Counted from the first letter of the stretch, positions 1 through 11,950 are shown. The stretch: DNA of 64,000 nucleotides from Chrysogorgia sp. JL179-B06 (GCA_035772405.1 JAYKKM010000258.1:1488001-1552000), one strand, 5' to 3'. Program-made: numbers and translations. The notes: a model not told the origin generated them from the letters alone.

Positions 1-174
1 CATATTGCGAACAGCTGTTGAGTCATCCCAAATTTGGTAACCTGGCAGCACAGCAATCTTGTTGTCCCACATTGTAGCAAAAATCTGACGTAGAGCTTTC
101 GGGAATTCATCAAGGACGATAGATGAAAACTTAAAGAAGTTTAATTCTTCTTTAGAAAACGGCTTTACTGCCAT
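1..174 (-). CDS. N-terminal exon (partial) of an anthozoan HEPN/DZIP3-like family protein
   Basis: An open frame starts at an ATG (complement of 172-174) and runs without a stop off the window edge, giving 58 residues beginning MAVKPFSKEELNFFKF and containing LPGYQIWDDSTAVRN. I recognise this opening from large families of uncharacterised coral and sea-anemone proteins, some of which carry DZIP3-like HEPN domains further on; that assignment is from memory and the diagnostic domain lies outside the window. The composition (acidic and aromatic residues, no low complexity) differs from the AT-rich surroundings, supporting real coding. The function is unknown; such proteins are often suspected of roles in innate sensing. 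The upstream stretch has a diverged second copy near 26 kb, so the promoter region or a whole paralogue was duplicated. Confidence 0.6.
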   Translation of the reverse strand, partial: MAVKPFSKEELNFFKFSSIVLDEFPKALRQIFATMWDNKIAVLPGYQIWDDSTAVRNM

Positions 175-309
175 TGTTCAAAATTCTCAATAAACTGGGC
201 GATAGTTGCTCAAAACCTCATTAAAGTCCTATAGCAGGATAAAATGTGAAAGTTCAGTAAATACGTCTTAATATATACTATAGGAGTAATCAAAGATTAT
301 GTAAGATGT

Positions 310-650
310 TAGCCAGCAAATTGGTTTATAAACATAAAATCCTGCTGTAATGAATTATGAAAATAAATATTAAAAAGCTAATAAATATATTCATATACTA
401 TAAAGTGTATGAGCAACAAAAATCAAAGTTTAAAACAAGAACTAAAATATAATAGCATTCGTCATTGTATTAAAATGATCGTACATATACGTATATATGC
501 CATAATTTATTCAAAAAGGGTAATTTTATTTACTCAAATTTAAGAGTAATTTATTCAAAGGGTAAAGTTCCCAAAAAATCTTGATTTATTTTGCCTGTGA
601 AGCACATGTCACCCATGACATGCAAGATTAGAATGCATTCTCCTAATTCA
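310..650. repeat. Upstream region of the 1-174 gene, duplicated at about 26,110-26,690
   Basis: Blocks such as 'gaattatgaaaataaat' and 'catgcaagattagaatgc' occur in the same order and orientation here and at 26,110-26,690, with moderate divergence and indels. This stretch lies 140-480 bp upstream of the minus-strand start codon, so it may hold the promoter or 5' UTR. Confidence 0.55.
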
Positions 651-2431
651 TTGAACGCAAATATAAAATATAAAATATGTAATATGAATACTACATGATT
701 GTACATTGTACATTGTACAATATATACTATATAATACAGTATATGACCAGTCATTACAGCTTAAGTTGTAACGACCAATCAGATTGCAAAAAAATGTGTT
801 TTGACCGCTCATGAACAAAGCAATACAGTATACTAAATCTGCATACTGCCTTTTATAATACACTGTACAGTGTACATGTAACAATATTAATGTAACATAT
901 TTAAATAGTAACACAAAATTTACTTCAAAATTGAGATCCAATTTGGCAACACCTTAAATTTCACATTGTCAACTGCATAATATGGCACTTTATGCTGGTT
1001 GGGAATAGCAAATATATTTGATCATAATGTCAGACGAACCCAGGTTTTGGTCGGACATGATCAGCAACTAATTACTTTTGAATTCAATGGAGAAAAATTT
1101 TTTTAATTTTAATTTAACAACTTGAAAGAAAAGTAAATAAAACTTAAATTATAGAAGAAAAGTTGTACTCTGGCTTGTACATACAATATATACTTGTAAT
1201 ACATTGAAACAACCTCACTGGCACAGCTGTAATTTCAGCGAATATCTCATTCGGCCAAAAAAAACGAAGTCATTTCAGCCCTTCAATCACCAAGAATCAC
1301 AGAGTTTTTAATTTTGTTTAGCATGTTTACAACAAAGGTCTCACCAGCAAACATGAATTATAATATATCAAGTTACACGCGTGCCAATTACTGCCAAACA
1401 AAGCCGCCAATTACTGCCAAACAAAGCCGCCAATCACAGAGCGTGCGAACATCATAATCGGTCGGAAGGGTGTGACTGATTCAAGCATCCCCCATCCGAT
1501 CTGCAATATTGTTATATGCAGTCTGAAGATTATACGGACAGTTTTAAAAATTAGCTTCAAAGTTTAAAAACAGGCGAATAAGAGATATTTCGTACTTAGA
1601 AAAGGCCGCCTCAATGCGGGAAAACATCTTCCCTTGCATGTTTAACCGATTACGTTTTGGTTTGCGAGAATGAGGGAGAAATTACTGAGGCCAAATGGTC
1701 GGCCAAAATGTCCGTACAGAGCAATCAGTGGACGGCCATATCTGTGTTTTGTGTGGAATATGGCCATAGTGGCCGACCGTTATATGGCACACTGTTCACA
1801 CTGTATATCTAATATCGACAAAGCTTAATTGCATTGTATATAATTGCAAATAGGGAAACATGGACCTATTAACAACCTACATGTATATTATTATGTAGAT
1901 TAATGCAATGAGCCAATTCCTACAGTGACCATTCCCCCCGGCATTTTCTTGCCAAGCAGTGCACCCATCGCTGTAGTTAGTAGAGGGGGGTGGTTTAAAA
2001 GCTCCATTGTCTTTCAAGACGATGCAATGGTCATGTTATTGTATTGGAGAAAGTGTTTGTTATTGGTTGGAGAAAGGAAATTCTATGGACACATGATGGC
2101 CGGATAAGGACTCACAACATGTGACAATGAAGGACTAATTAAATCTGAACGTTGTTTTAAGGAAGATTGTTTTGGAATGTCTGTCGCTGTGAAAGAAGCG
2201 GTATTTTGTGGTAATAATTTGTTAAAATATCAGAGACAACACGTTGTTCTATTATATGGTGAGGTATAGATATATTTCAAGGTTTTTAACAAGCGAAAAG
2301 TACCGATTAATGGGCGAAAATTGGCTTATCTAGCGACAAACTTGTGTAATTGTGAAAAATTTAAAATGCTCTAAATCTTCTGTACATCAACTCAAACGAC
2401 TACAGATGATTGCGGTAAACTGACCCGGTTT
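651..2431. other. Gene-free stretch
   Basis: AT-rich sequence with no convincing coding region. It holds short self-complementary runs around 700-740 (repeats of 'gtacattgtaca'), a two-copy 23-bp tandem repeat at 1383-1428 and a GC-richer patch near 1690-1790 with the word 'ggccatat' in both orientations. The 60-codon frame at 1925-2107 resembles nothing I know. Confidence 0.5.
1383..1436. repeat. 23-bp tandem repeat, two full copies plus a partial third
   Basis: The unit beginning 'gccaattactgccaaacaaa' is repeated perfectly in tandem and a third copy breaks off after 'gccaatcac'. Confidence 0.85.
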
Positions 2432-2516
2432 ATTCATTTAACATGCATATATAGATCACACGTACTTTTGTCATAAAGGTACATGTGATCTATATATATA
2501 TGCATATTAAATGAAT
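2432..2516. repeat. Hairpin repeat (MITE-like)
   Basis: Arms of about 34 bp starting 'attcatttaacatgcatata' and ending with the near-complement '...tgcatattaaatgaat' surround a loop of about 12 bp. The sequence just downstream (2540-2620) carries a word, 'gaattattaatga', that recurs at 22,135, 27,255 and 27,575 and so belongs to another dispersed repeat. Confidence 0.7.
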
Positions 2517-2972
2517 CTGCGGTGGTCTATATCACGGTATAAAGGGTCATCATGTGATGAATTTCGATGGATTTCATTGGACGATTATCTCACGAATTAT
2601 TAATGAATTTTAGAACTTCCAATCAACCCTTTAACTCCCTGCCTTGTCGCTAATTATCATGCTTCCTGTTCCCAGCATATAAGCACTTGATTTATGGTTG
2701 ACTCAAACTTTCTTGAAAACTAAAAGTTCCCAGGGAAAACATTGTATATATAGTTTGTAGCCCTATGTTTGGACTTCAAAGAAATTAGACAATATCATCT
2801 TGCAAGTTGAAAATTTAAAAATTTACCACAAGGTCACACATTCTTCATCTTCAAATACTAACAAAATTACAATAATGAATATATTACAGTATCTGTTCAC
2901 CTTCCAAAGAAATGTTCACTGTTCAATAAGAAGAAATACATATTAAAAAATACATGCATTTGAAAACTATGA

Positions 2973-3690
2973 TTATAAAAAGTGTTCTAACTCGCATATT
3001 GTCAAGTTTGAATTTCCCGCCGTAAGCTCAAACCAATCAAGCCAAGTCGGCTTCGGAGTGGTTCTTGAAACACAATAAACCAACTCATCGCATTTTTCAC
3101 AGACCATTGTGCACCATTTTGTTATCTTCTTCAGACACCGCTTACATCGTCCTTTTGAATACGGAATAGGCCAGTGTCCCAAATTCTGCGACAGGTTGTA
3201 GACATGACAACATTGCTTCGTCATTGCATCAAGAATGGGGCGAACTTTGAATAGCTTATAGTTCGGATTCTCACGAAGCAATTGGCATTTGAATTATCAT
3301 TCAAATGTACATGTAAGTATTGGTTCAGTTTATCAAACCTGTTTCTTGGCATGACATTCTTCACTACAGGAATGCCAAGCCAAGGATTTTCCGACCAGTA
3401 CAAGCGAGTTTCAGGAAGCTTCTTGATGCCGAAGAATGCACGCAAAAGAGCGCCTTCATCTCCTCAACGGTGGTTTCAATTTCATACCATTTAGCATCCG
3501 CGGTTTCGTCGCTATCTTTTGTTGAGCATAAAGGTTTGTTTGCTCCACAATATGACCTAACATTTCAGCAGTGAAAAGCAAACTGAAGATGTTCAGAGCC
3601 GATTCGAAATCTTCGTCGTTAAAGCCTTCGAAACTTTGCAACTCTTCGACTGATTCGAGTAAAATCCGTCATTATGGGCTTGGTTCAAAA
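2973..3690 (-). pseudogene. piggyBac-type transposase, internally deleted and frameshifted
   Basis: Read on the minus strand from about 3690 to 2973, three frames give successive pieces of a piggyBac transposase (DDE_Tnp_1_7). The first is an N-terminal piece with HIVEQTNLYAQQ (3641-3456). The second has RAFFGIKKLPETRLYWSENP and MPRNRFDKLNQYLH (3445-3270). The third has LFKVRPILDAM followed directly by CKRCLKKITKWCTMVCEKCD (3281-2973), the C-terminal cysteine-rich zinc-binding domain. The jump from KVRPILD to the zinc domain removes the catalytic centre, where the later aspartates of the DDD triad would lie. At least two frameshifts separate the pieces, so it cannot encode an active enzyme. 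No clear TTAA-bounded ends were found nearby, although TTAA-flanked non-autonomous elements occur at 47.8-49.3 kb and 54.3-56.1 kb. Confidence 0.85.
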
Positions 3691-3756
3691 TCCGCCATTA
3701 TGGGCTTGGTTCAAAATCCGCCATTATGGGCTTGGTTCAAAATCCGCCATTGGTTC
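3661..3756. repeat. 26-bp tandem repeat, about 3.7 copies
   Basis: The unit 'aaaatccgccattatgggct' + 'tggttc' is repeated at 3661, 3687 and 3713, and a shortened fourth copy ends at 3756. It abuts the 5' end of the piggyBac remnant. Confidence 0.9.
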
Positions 3757-3934
3757 ATTGATATATCAAAACAAACCTAAAACTGTATTCTATTGGTTGA
3801 AATAACAAGGAACGACACACGTGGTATATAATAATAAACAATATCATTGGTTAAAAGCAAGGCAGTATGAGAGTGCTTTTTGGCACTCTTGGGACCAAGA
3901 GTGCCATAGGAAAAGCCCCCTCATTGAGTAAAGG

Positions 3935-4460
3935 GTACACACCACTGATCTCAAAAATAGGACTGGATCGAGCTTCTGTTGTTACAAAAATGAAGCCAAC
4001 AGCGGCCATATTGGAGTGACCACCTAAGGAGTACTGTGGCATCACAGACATGTTGGGGAGGATTCTGACATTTGCTATTTAACTTTAGCAAAGGAAACAT
4101 ACTCGCTGGACAGTTATTAAATGTCAGAATTCTGCCTTTCCTCTCCGATTCACCACTGTATTCGTAATGAGGTCACTCCAATATGGCCGCCGTTTGCTCT
4201 AATTATCCAGTAAGAGAAGCCTAATATGAGACGTCAAATTAGGTTTAAGATTTTATGCATTTAATGTCAACAAAGAAAATATATTGGCCAGACACTAAAC
4301 CTATTTTGCGAGCGTCGCATTTCGATTTGCTTGTAAACTCGGAGCTTTTGATGATCTCTCGTCAATTTGCATTATGCTATTTATACAGGCTTCAAAATAA
4401 GATCGTCAGATACAATAGAAAGCTCAATCCAGTCCTATTTTTGAGATCAGTGGTACACAC
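3935..4460. repeat. Fold-back element with imperfect arms
   Basis: The left arm starts 'gtacacaccactgatctcaa' at 3935 and its complement ends at 4460 ('gagatcagtggtacacac'). Inner blocks also match in inverted order ('gcggccatattggagtgacc' near 3991-4011 against 'ggtcactccaatatggccgc' near 4170-4190), with a turn around 4070-4115. The right arm carries roughly 220 bp that the left lacks (about 4195-4415). No coding content. Confidence 0.75.
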
Positions 4461-4935
4461 GCACAAACACGCAAATATATTAATAATAAAATCAATGCCA
4501 ACAGGCCCCAAAGGTGTTCTACCAACTAGTTTTTAAAATTGTTTGTGGTAAGATGTTTTTTTGGCTTTTCTTTTACTAGAGATCCACGCAAGCAAGTGCT
4601 CATGTGAGCAGTGAGCCTAATTTCCACTTGAATAAATTTATTTTTATTTACGACAATTAACAAAAGTGACCCAGCCAGATCTGAGAAACATATAAAAATC
4701 AAATTGGTCTGGCCTTATACAGAAAATACAATACGATCAGTGCAGACCGTGCAAGTGAACAACAACATAGAACAATGACTTTTTGGACAATCCAAATCAT
4801 CCCTTCTACATGGTGCACCGCTCAAAGGCGCTGGGGGATTCAAGTTCATTCAACAATGTTGAAATCCACAAAGGGCTATCAGAGGGAATGTTTTCTTCAT
4901 GGTTTACAGTATGTCGTAATTAAACTGTATGTTAA

Positions 4936-5196
4936 CTCATGTTATTTCATGATTGAGTTGGTTTTCTTTGATGTACTGCGGGCTTTATTATAGCATAAAG
5001 CCCTATGAATACTAATTAGATAAGAAATGAAGAAAAAACTAGGAAAATCTTTGTCCAACTCAAGGTGAAAAAGATAGACAAAATTTTGTTGGAAAACCTC
5101 CTCAATCATGAAATAAGTCAGATAAATCCCTCGAACGTCAGGATTTATGCTATACAGTATAAAGCCCTCGGACACACGCGTCCTCGGGGCTTTATA
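4936..5196. repeat. Small inverted-repeat elements sharing 'ataaagccc' ends
   Basis: 'ttatttcatgattgag' at about 4940 is complemented at 5101-5116, and 'ataaagccct' near 4995 is complemented by 'ggggctttat' near 5187. Two short nested fold-backs are the simplest reading; boundaries are uncertain. Confidence 0.45.
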
Positions 5197-5688
5197 TAGG
5201 TGTGCTATTATAGTCTGGCGGTTAGTCGGTTTTAGCCTATTTTTGGGGTCGGATTGCGGTTTACGGTGAAGAAATTATCGTGCGGTGGTGGAAAATCATT
5301 ACTTTATCGTGCGGTTTTCTGTTGTTAAGGCATTTTCTGTAATGGGTTACGGATAGGAATACAATCCGAGCCTTTCTCGAACTTTGGAACGGCCCTCCAG
5401 TGGCTCCAGAAGAGGCCAGAAGAAGCAAGCTACAGCCGTGATAATGTGCAATTTTCTGCCGTCCCTCCCCTGGAAAGATGTAAATCCGTAAATGGGCCGT
5501 AAATTTGCTACCAGGTCAGGCTACTAAGCTCAGTGTGCCATTGAGGTTATTAATAATACATGTATAGCCTTGGAAATACAGTGGACGTAATCGGAAAAAA
5601 TAGCTGTGTTGTAAGGCCTAAAGACGGCATAAAGATGGCCTAAAGATGGTCTAAAGACTCAAGAGAAATAATTATTGTGGTCATGTTA
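5197..5688. other. Gene-free stretch
   Basis: No coding sequence recognised. A few imperfect copies of 'cctaaagatgg' occur at 5618-5660. Confidence 0.5.
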
Positions 5689-5900
5689 AGGCCGCGATCT
5701 ACACGGTACGATTTGTCGTATATGATTCTCATCTTGGCGTATGTGATCAAACTCGGTACACGCGTGTCAACATTCGCCATCGAGTCATAAACAAGAATTT
5801 ATATGTCGTGTGCAAACAATTGCATACAATCGTATACGAGTCGACAATGTACACCAGAATGACAATCGTATACGATGAACCATATCGTGTAGATGGGCCT
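5689..5900. mobile_element. MITE with TTA target duplication (PIF/Harbinger-like)
   Basis: The ends are 'aggccgcgatctacacg' and, inverted, 'cgtgtagatgggcct'. The element is flanked on both sides by TTA (5686-5688 and 5901-5903). About 212 bp, non-coding. A 3-bp TTA/TAA duplication is typical of PIF/Harbinger elements. Confidence 0.7.
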
Positions 5901-5903
5901 TTA

Positions 5904-7160
5904 TGAACGTTTGAACTGCTTACGAGAAAAACAGCCGTTACGGTTTTACGAACTACATGAAGCGGTTAACGCCTTAACGGTGAAGGAGAAAAATGCGTCG
6001 GTTTGCGGAAAGACCGAGGGCTTTATCTCTTACTTTGTGCTCTTTGCCCACCAGTAATTGTGGCCCGTAGATGGGAATTAGCATTGTCTTTAAAAACGCT
6101 TTAAATTCCTGGAGGGTTTATCGGCAATATCGGGGGATGGTCACTCTTGGAATTGACTCACATACAGTCACGACTCACAATTAGTCTTCTCTTACCTTCA
6201 GGCAGAGTTTAAACGACAAATATTTCGCTGATTTCATCGGAATGTACAGATACGAACCAAGAAATACACTGTAGACGACGAAGCACTGAAACTACATCGT
6301 TCAGTTTGAAATAATCAGTCTCAGAGAGAGCAGAATACGTCCTCGTATACTTCCGTCGAACTAGAAAGATTTGGGAAGAATAAGATGCTGCGTCATTAAT
6401 ATTTGATAGGGACGCTGGTTTTACGTTGTGTCGTACAAATACATATTCTAATACTTTAAACTTACCTTAATAACAACAGATATAACAAGCGGCAGCACCC
6501 CAGTTGTTTGAGAAATAATTCTTTGCAATTGCTCTGATTTTCCTGGAATTTAATATTAACAATTTCGTTCCCAGGTTGTTTTTTTTTTCGCGAAGCGGAA
6601 GTGCAGCCATGAGTTATTGCTTAACTATACTGGCTATTAATTTCACCATTGAAATTACATACAGCTGTGAACTAGCAATGAATCTAAACTTATAGAAATA
6701 GCGTGATATCTTGCCTTAGTGTTGTTTTTTTACAACCTAAAATTGACAGCCAATACGAAAGTCTATGACGGCTTAAAAATTCAAGGGGGGGGGGGGGGGC
6801 GCCTGAAGAAATTTTTTTTTTCCGAGCACGGGGTTAAGACCAATTTTATAAAAAAGCAAAGGGGCTTGAAACTAAAAACATATGTGGAGTTTATTAACCC
6901 ATTAGGGGTAAGGGTGCATCTTGGCTCCACTCTCCGAAAAAAATTATCTGGCATTTTCAAGAATAAGATGTTATTAAAGTGCACCCTTGCTCAATGCTCA
7001 TTAAAGGATTAAATATGAATGTTGATGTCTATTACACACATAAAGGAGCTTCATTCAGCTGCTTTAAGTGTATTAAAAGTATTACTAGTAAGACTACAGC
7101 ATTAAAAGACTTAGAAAGTAAATAATTTGGATCACAACAGAAACAGTACATGTACAGTAT
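5904..7160. other. Gene-free stretch with a poly-G run
   Basis: No convincing gene. An uninterrupted G run lies at about 6785-6799, and a poly-T run near 6575. Short open frames around 6719-7012 are low complexity and read through the G run. Confidence 0.5.
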
Positions 7161-7167
7161 TTAAGAA

Positions 7168-7293
7168 ATACCTAATGGTTTTCCGTGTTTAGATAACGTG
7201 ATCCGATAGGTGAGTGTTTTTAGCTATTCGAAAGTCGAGCAACATCCTAAGTGTTTGGATCACGTTATCCAAACACGAAAAACCATTAGGTAT
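7168..7293. mobile_element. Hairpin MITE with TA target site (Tc1/mariner-like)
   Basis: Terminal arms of about 34 bp, 'cctaatggttttccgtgttt...' and its inverted partner '...cgaaaaaccattagg', are separated by about 50 bp and flanked by TA on each side (7169-7170 and 7291-7292). The arms differ at only a few bases, suggesting recent insertion. Confidence 0.75.
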
Positions 7294-7359
7294 CGTAAGT
7301 ACTAAAAGAAGGAATGACCTACAACTATAAGGATGTAGAAAATAAATACCTGTAAGGAT

Positions 7360-7880
7360 GTATTAGAGGCATGTTGTAAAACATGGACTGGACTGTACTG
7401 ATAAAACATGGACTGGCAAAACATGGACTGATAAAACATGGACTGATAAAACATGGACTGATAAAACATGGACTGATAAAACATGGACTGATAAAACATG
7501 GACTGATAAAACATGGACTGATAAAACATGGACTGGTAAAACATGGACTGGTAAAACATGGAGGGTTAGGATCTTTGTTGTTTTGGGGTTAGCGATTATT
7601 TGTTATAAAACATGGACTGGTAAAACATGTAACGTGTAGCTGTGAATGTATGATGTTATACATTAACAAATAATCGCTAACCCCAAAACAACAAAGATCC
7701 TAACCCTCCATGTTTTACCAGTCCATGTTTTATCAGTCCATGTTTTATCAGTCCATGTTTTACCAGTCCATGTTTTATCAGTCCATGTTTTATCAGTCCA
7801 TGTTTTATCAGTCCATGTTTTATCAGTCCATGTTTTATCAGTCCAGTCCAGTCCAGTCCATGTTTTACAACATGCCTGTA
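7360..7880. repeat. Half-kilobase palindrome built from a 15-bp satellite
   Basis: The left arm carries about a dozen copies of 'ataaaacatggactg' (7377-7562) and then a unique 45-bp block ending near 7607. The right arm (7666-7870) is the reverse complement: the same unique block followed by 'cagtccatgttttat' repeats. Even the outer edges match ('gcatgttgtaaaacatgg' against 'ccatgttttacaacatgc'). The turn is a 60-bp spacer near 7608-7665. The apparent MFYQS/HGLIK peptides in the frames are products of the 15-bp period. Confidence 0.9.
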
Positions 7881-7939
7881 TTAAATCATTATAATAGTCA
7901 CTAGATAACCCCTCGCCCGCCTGTTTATACCCCTGTGGG

Positions 7940-8070
7940 ATTTTCTCCATTCATATATGGTCCCCAGACCTCGCACCTGCATGCCATGTATTTGTAGATT
8001 TTGAACGTTATCTCGGCCAATATTTAACCGTTTTCAATTCTGAAAACAGATTTGGAATTACTCAGTGTAA
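7940..8070. repeat. Dispersed repeat, inverted copy at 56,235-56,390
   Basis: 'gaacgttatctcg' and 'aaccgttttcaattctgaaa' here appear as reverse complements at 56,250-56,310, and the flanking 'ggtccccagacc' is matched by 'ggtctgggccc'. Spacing is similar in both copies. Confidence 0.65.
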
Positions 8071-8990
8071 GTACATGACATACATGCCTATTATATTACA
8101 CAAACTTGCATACCCTTCGTAAAAACATGTTTATGTGGTTCGTCAAATCACCGAAATCTCCATATTGACCGCTTTGTGTTGTCTGCCAATTAAGGCCCAG
8201 ATAGGTAAGTTTACTTTGTATTTTGTTCACACTCGGTTCTATATTGTTAAAACAGTCAATTTTTTATACAATATAACTTAAGTTACAACTGCAAATGAAA
8301 ACCAAAAAAGAAGTTTTGACTTTGGAATAATCTTGCAAAAATAGTTTATCATTCTTTGTTTTTTTTAGAAAGTACATGTGAACTGTATCAGTTTTCATAT
8401 TTATTTACAAAAAAAGGTAAGAAAGCCGCCCTCACTATTAAGAGATTCGGTATCGATTTTGTTGTTATAATTAATTAAGTCATTTAACTTGCAGGTAGAC
8501 GTTTGTGTTAAGTGTTTCAAAACTTTAATATATTTTGTTTTGTTTTCTTTCATCGAAATTGGTCGGAATGCTGATCTGCTGGCTTTTTAGGCAAAAGTGA
8601 AAGAATTTTTGTTTACAGGACAGTTGGACTGTCACAAAAAGAAAAGCAAGAACGTTATTAACCTAAATCTTTGTTTTTTTTCTTAAATTATTTTTGTATA
8701 GACTGTAGTTGTGGGACTTCAATAATATCAATGAAAATAGTGAATAAAGGCAAGCGCCGCTAAAGAACCGGGATAAACTGGCTGTACGTAGCAGTGTAAA
8801 GAAGGATACGCGAGACTTTGTATTCAAATTGTCACTTCACGTTTTTAAACATTCATGGATGTGTTTGTGTGATATCTTCGTCTTCAATAATAGCGATATT
8901 AATGTTTTTGTGATTTTATGATAAAATTAATAAGCGAGAAAACGTACGGGGGGTGCACAAAAAACGAGAATTTATCCGATCGATATCATC
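8071..8990. other. Gene-free stretch
   Basis: AT-rich with several short poly-T and poly-A runs; no coding signal or repeat structure recognised. Confidence 0.5.
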
Positions 8991-8999
8991 TTGTAACAT

Positions 9000-9245
9000 G
9001 TTGTTTCAACAACTTGTTCACAAATGTTAATTTATCATGCTGGAACAAAGCTGTTATATCATGCATGTAACATCGTGTTGGAACAACTTGTTCACGTCTG
9101 TTGGTTCATCATACGTGAACATGCGTGTTGGAACAGACGTTAACAAGTTGTTGACAACTTGTTCACAGGGTGCAGCACAACATTGTTCACGTCTGTCGAG
9201 AACAACTTGTTCACGTCTGTTAACAACTTGCAACAACTTGTGCGT
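9000..9245. repeat. Degenerate tandem repeat of an 'acaacttgttcacgtctgtt' word
   Basis: At least eight imperfect copies of 'acttgttcac', in direct and inverted orientation, lie between 9000 and 9245, spaced irregularly (about 20-60 bp). The repeat abuts the hAT-like copy that begins at 9256. Confidence 0.75.
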
Positions 9246-9255
9246 TTTTACGCGT

Positions 9256-10756
9256 GTAACTGGACTGCTTGGTCCCATTACCAATCACTCACAGAAAGGG
9301 TCGTAAAAAGGATGGCGTCAGCTGGAGTCTATTTTTTCATGGTAGTTTCTATTGGTCGTTGGATTGTTGGCGAAATTAGTTTGTCCAACGACCAATCAAA
9401 TTTGTTTGATACGATAAATATGGCGTCAGCTGGAGTCCTTTTAATCTTGAAACGGGCTGTAGAGTGTCCTGGAGGGTAAAATGGGAACTGGGATTTGTCC
9501 ATTTTTAGCACTGGGAACTGGGATTCTTAGGGATTTTCCTCACTGGGAATGGGCGGATTAAAATGCCACTGGGAATAGGAAAACTTTAATAAAGAGAGCA
9601 AGTAATCGGGATTTTAAAATGTGTTGTTAATGGGAGTGGGATTTTCCAAATTTTGTACGTTGGGAAATGGGATCTAGACCCTCCTTCAGGATCCTCGCTG
9701 TAGGAGATGTTCTTTATGACCAGCAAACTTTCCACTTAATTCTAAAAGCCTTCAACACTAGTTGTCAACACTCGGAGGACGTACGGAATTATTTTCGCTT
9801 GTATGACATTTAATCTCTTTTAATTTTATCCTCAGGTGAGACTTGTTGCTTTTGTTCTTGAAGGTTGTTTATCCATAGAAACTTTTTACAGAAAAGAGAA
9901 TGCAGAATAGATAATTATAAAAAAAAGTAATTCCGGCCGCAGAGCGGTCAAGAGTGGCTGTCAGGCTGTAGAATGATAACCATCACCCAGTGATGAAGCA
10001 AACCATAACATTAAAACACAAATTATTGATCAGGAATTGCAAATTTCAAACTCGTTTATTTTGTATTGTAATACCATGATTTACTCGGTTCCTTTTGTTC
10101 TCGCAGGGAAATTTAATCGCTAAATTCCCCACGTTTATTTGTTTGAAAACTACTCATGAATACAAATTAGGGAAAATTTCTAATTTTTCCTCATTCCTAT
10201 GATATGCATGAGGGAAATTTAGTAGAACACAAAGGATTTCTTTGTCTTCTAATTTTCCCTCATTCAAATGCACGGGAAATTTAGTAGACAAAAACTCTGT
10301 CTCCAACCACGGGCTGGATAAGGTTCTCAAAGTTATCCTCGGCGATCATAATATTACAAACTAATACCATGACTTGTCGGGAAATTAGCGATTAAATTGC
10401 CCTTCGGCTCAGGAAGATTTGTAAAAGTCCTCGGGCCACAAATCTTCCCTCGGCGGCGGGCAATTTAATCGCTAAATCCCTCAAGTCATGGTATTACTTA
10501 ATAAATAATGTCAAATGTCATCTGGTCAAAAAACGTTGCTTTAAAAACCACCTAAAAACATAAAACGAGAAAAATACCGTATATTTGTATTCAATTTTTC
10601 AAAGTAAAAACATTTGCCGCCTAACAATTCGCCAACAGACTATTGTAAATACAGGTCAGTTGTCATTACCATGCGAAAATGGATTCCAGCTGACGCCATT
10701 GTTTTTACGACACTTTTTGCCGAGACCCAGCAGTCCAGTTATATATTATAGAGGTC
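9256..10756. mobile_element. Copy A of a hAT-like non-autonomous element, with nested insertion
   Basis: This copy is collinear with the reverse complement of the element at 23,328-24,207, covering both terminal regions and the interior. The left end has lost the first bases of the terminal repeat ('aactggactgct' remains at about 9257); the right end retains 'agcagtccagttatatatta' and 'gaggtcag' near 10,729-10,756. It is interrupted between about 10,065 and 10,500 by other repeat sequence containing a palindromic MITE. Terminal blocks carry the phrase 'gatggcgtcagctggagtc'. No transposase is encoded. Confidence 0.8.
10362..10496. mobile_element. Palindromic MITE ('taataccatgac' ends) nested in copy A
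   Basis: The arms 'taataccatgacttgtcggg' and 'caagtcatggtatta' are inverted, and inner blocks 'agcgattaaattgccc' and 'gggcaatttaatcgct' also pair. A diverged relative lies at 23,049-23,199. Confidence 0.75.
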
Positions 10757-10979
10757 AGGTGGGGGTAATTCTGTGATAAATTGACTGGTGTGGTACACAT
10801 CTAACTCTTCGACTAGATTATGTGTTTTTCCTTACTAGGACATGACCGCACTTTTGTATAAACAATGGAACTGACAAGTCCATTGTTTTTTTGTGAATTC
10901 AGCTTATTTGCAAATATTAAAGATTTGAATAATATACGGGGATAATGAGCACAATCAAGCATTTTCATTCATTTCTTCT
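10757..10979. other. Unassigned sequence
   Basis: No coding or repeat structure recognised apart from the inverted pair 'aacaatggac' / 'gtccattgtt' at 10,860-10,890. Confidence 0.4.
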
Positions 10980-11205
10980 ACACGGAGAAGCTTACAAACA
11001 GATTTTTATCAATATTTCATCCAATTGTCATCCACATTGAACCAAAATTTAATGGATTGGTCCTTGGCGCGTATGACCATCCCTTCTATACAAACTTTCA
11101 TGAAAATCTACATGTTCATTATTTTTTCAGATATCCTGCTTACAGACAGACAAACAGACAAACAAACAAACAGAAGTAAAAACATAACCTCCTGGCGGAG
11201 GTAAC
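10980..11205 (+). mobile_element. Retroposon 3' tail (RTE/SINE-like)
   Basis: The stretch contains 'ctatacaaactttcatgaaa', 'cagatatcctgctta', a run of 'acagacaaac' repeats and ends with the small hairpin 'cctcctggcggagg' followed by 'taac'. This order of blocks is known from 3' tails of RTE-type LINEs and their SINEs in many invertebrates. No open frame is attached, so it is a SINE or a truncated tail. Confidence 0.55.
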
Positions 11206-11339
11206 AATTAGTTTCAGAAAGTTTTAATTTACGTACATACGGTTTTAGGGCTTTTTCACATGCTGCATCTTTAGAGTGGAACTACATCTTTATTCGAGTT
11301 TATAGAGTGGAACTATACATCTTTATATCTAGGTTCGCT

Positions 11340-11460
11340 ACATCTTTATCCAGTTTTAAAAACCAACTTAAGACCTACTTTTTCAGAAAGCATATATGAA
11401 CTGTGGATAATTACTTTTATTTTTTATTCTTTATTCTTTATTTTATATATATATATATAT
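11340..11460 (+). pseudogene. LINE reverse-transcriptase ORF, extreme 3' end
   Basis: One frame reads TSLSSFKNQLKTYFFRKHI then a stop at 11,397-11,399, matching the usual 'SFKxxLKTxLF' end of CR1/Jockey-type LINE ORF2 proteins. It is followed by a T-rich 3' tail and (TA)n. Nothing upstream extends it, so this is a severely 5'-truncated insertion. Confidence 0.5.

Positions 11461-11950
<490 letters not shown>

Noticed and set aside
7302..7950. MFYQS / HGLIK / TWTDK repeat proteins
   Set aside because: The 15-bp satellite is a multiple of three, so every phase without a stop gives a five-residue repeat; no start context or expression signal.
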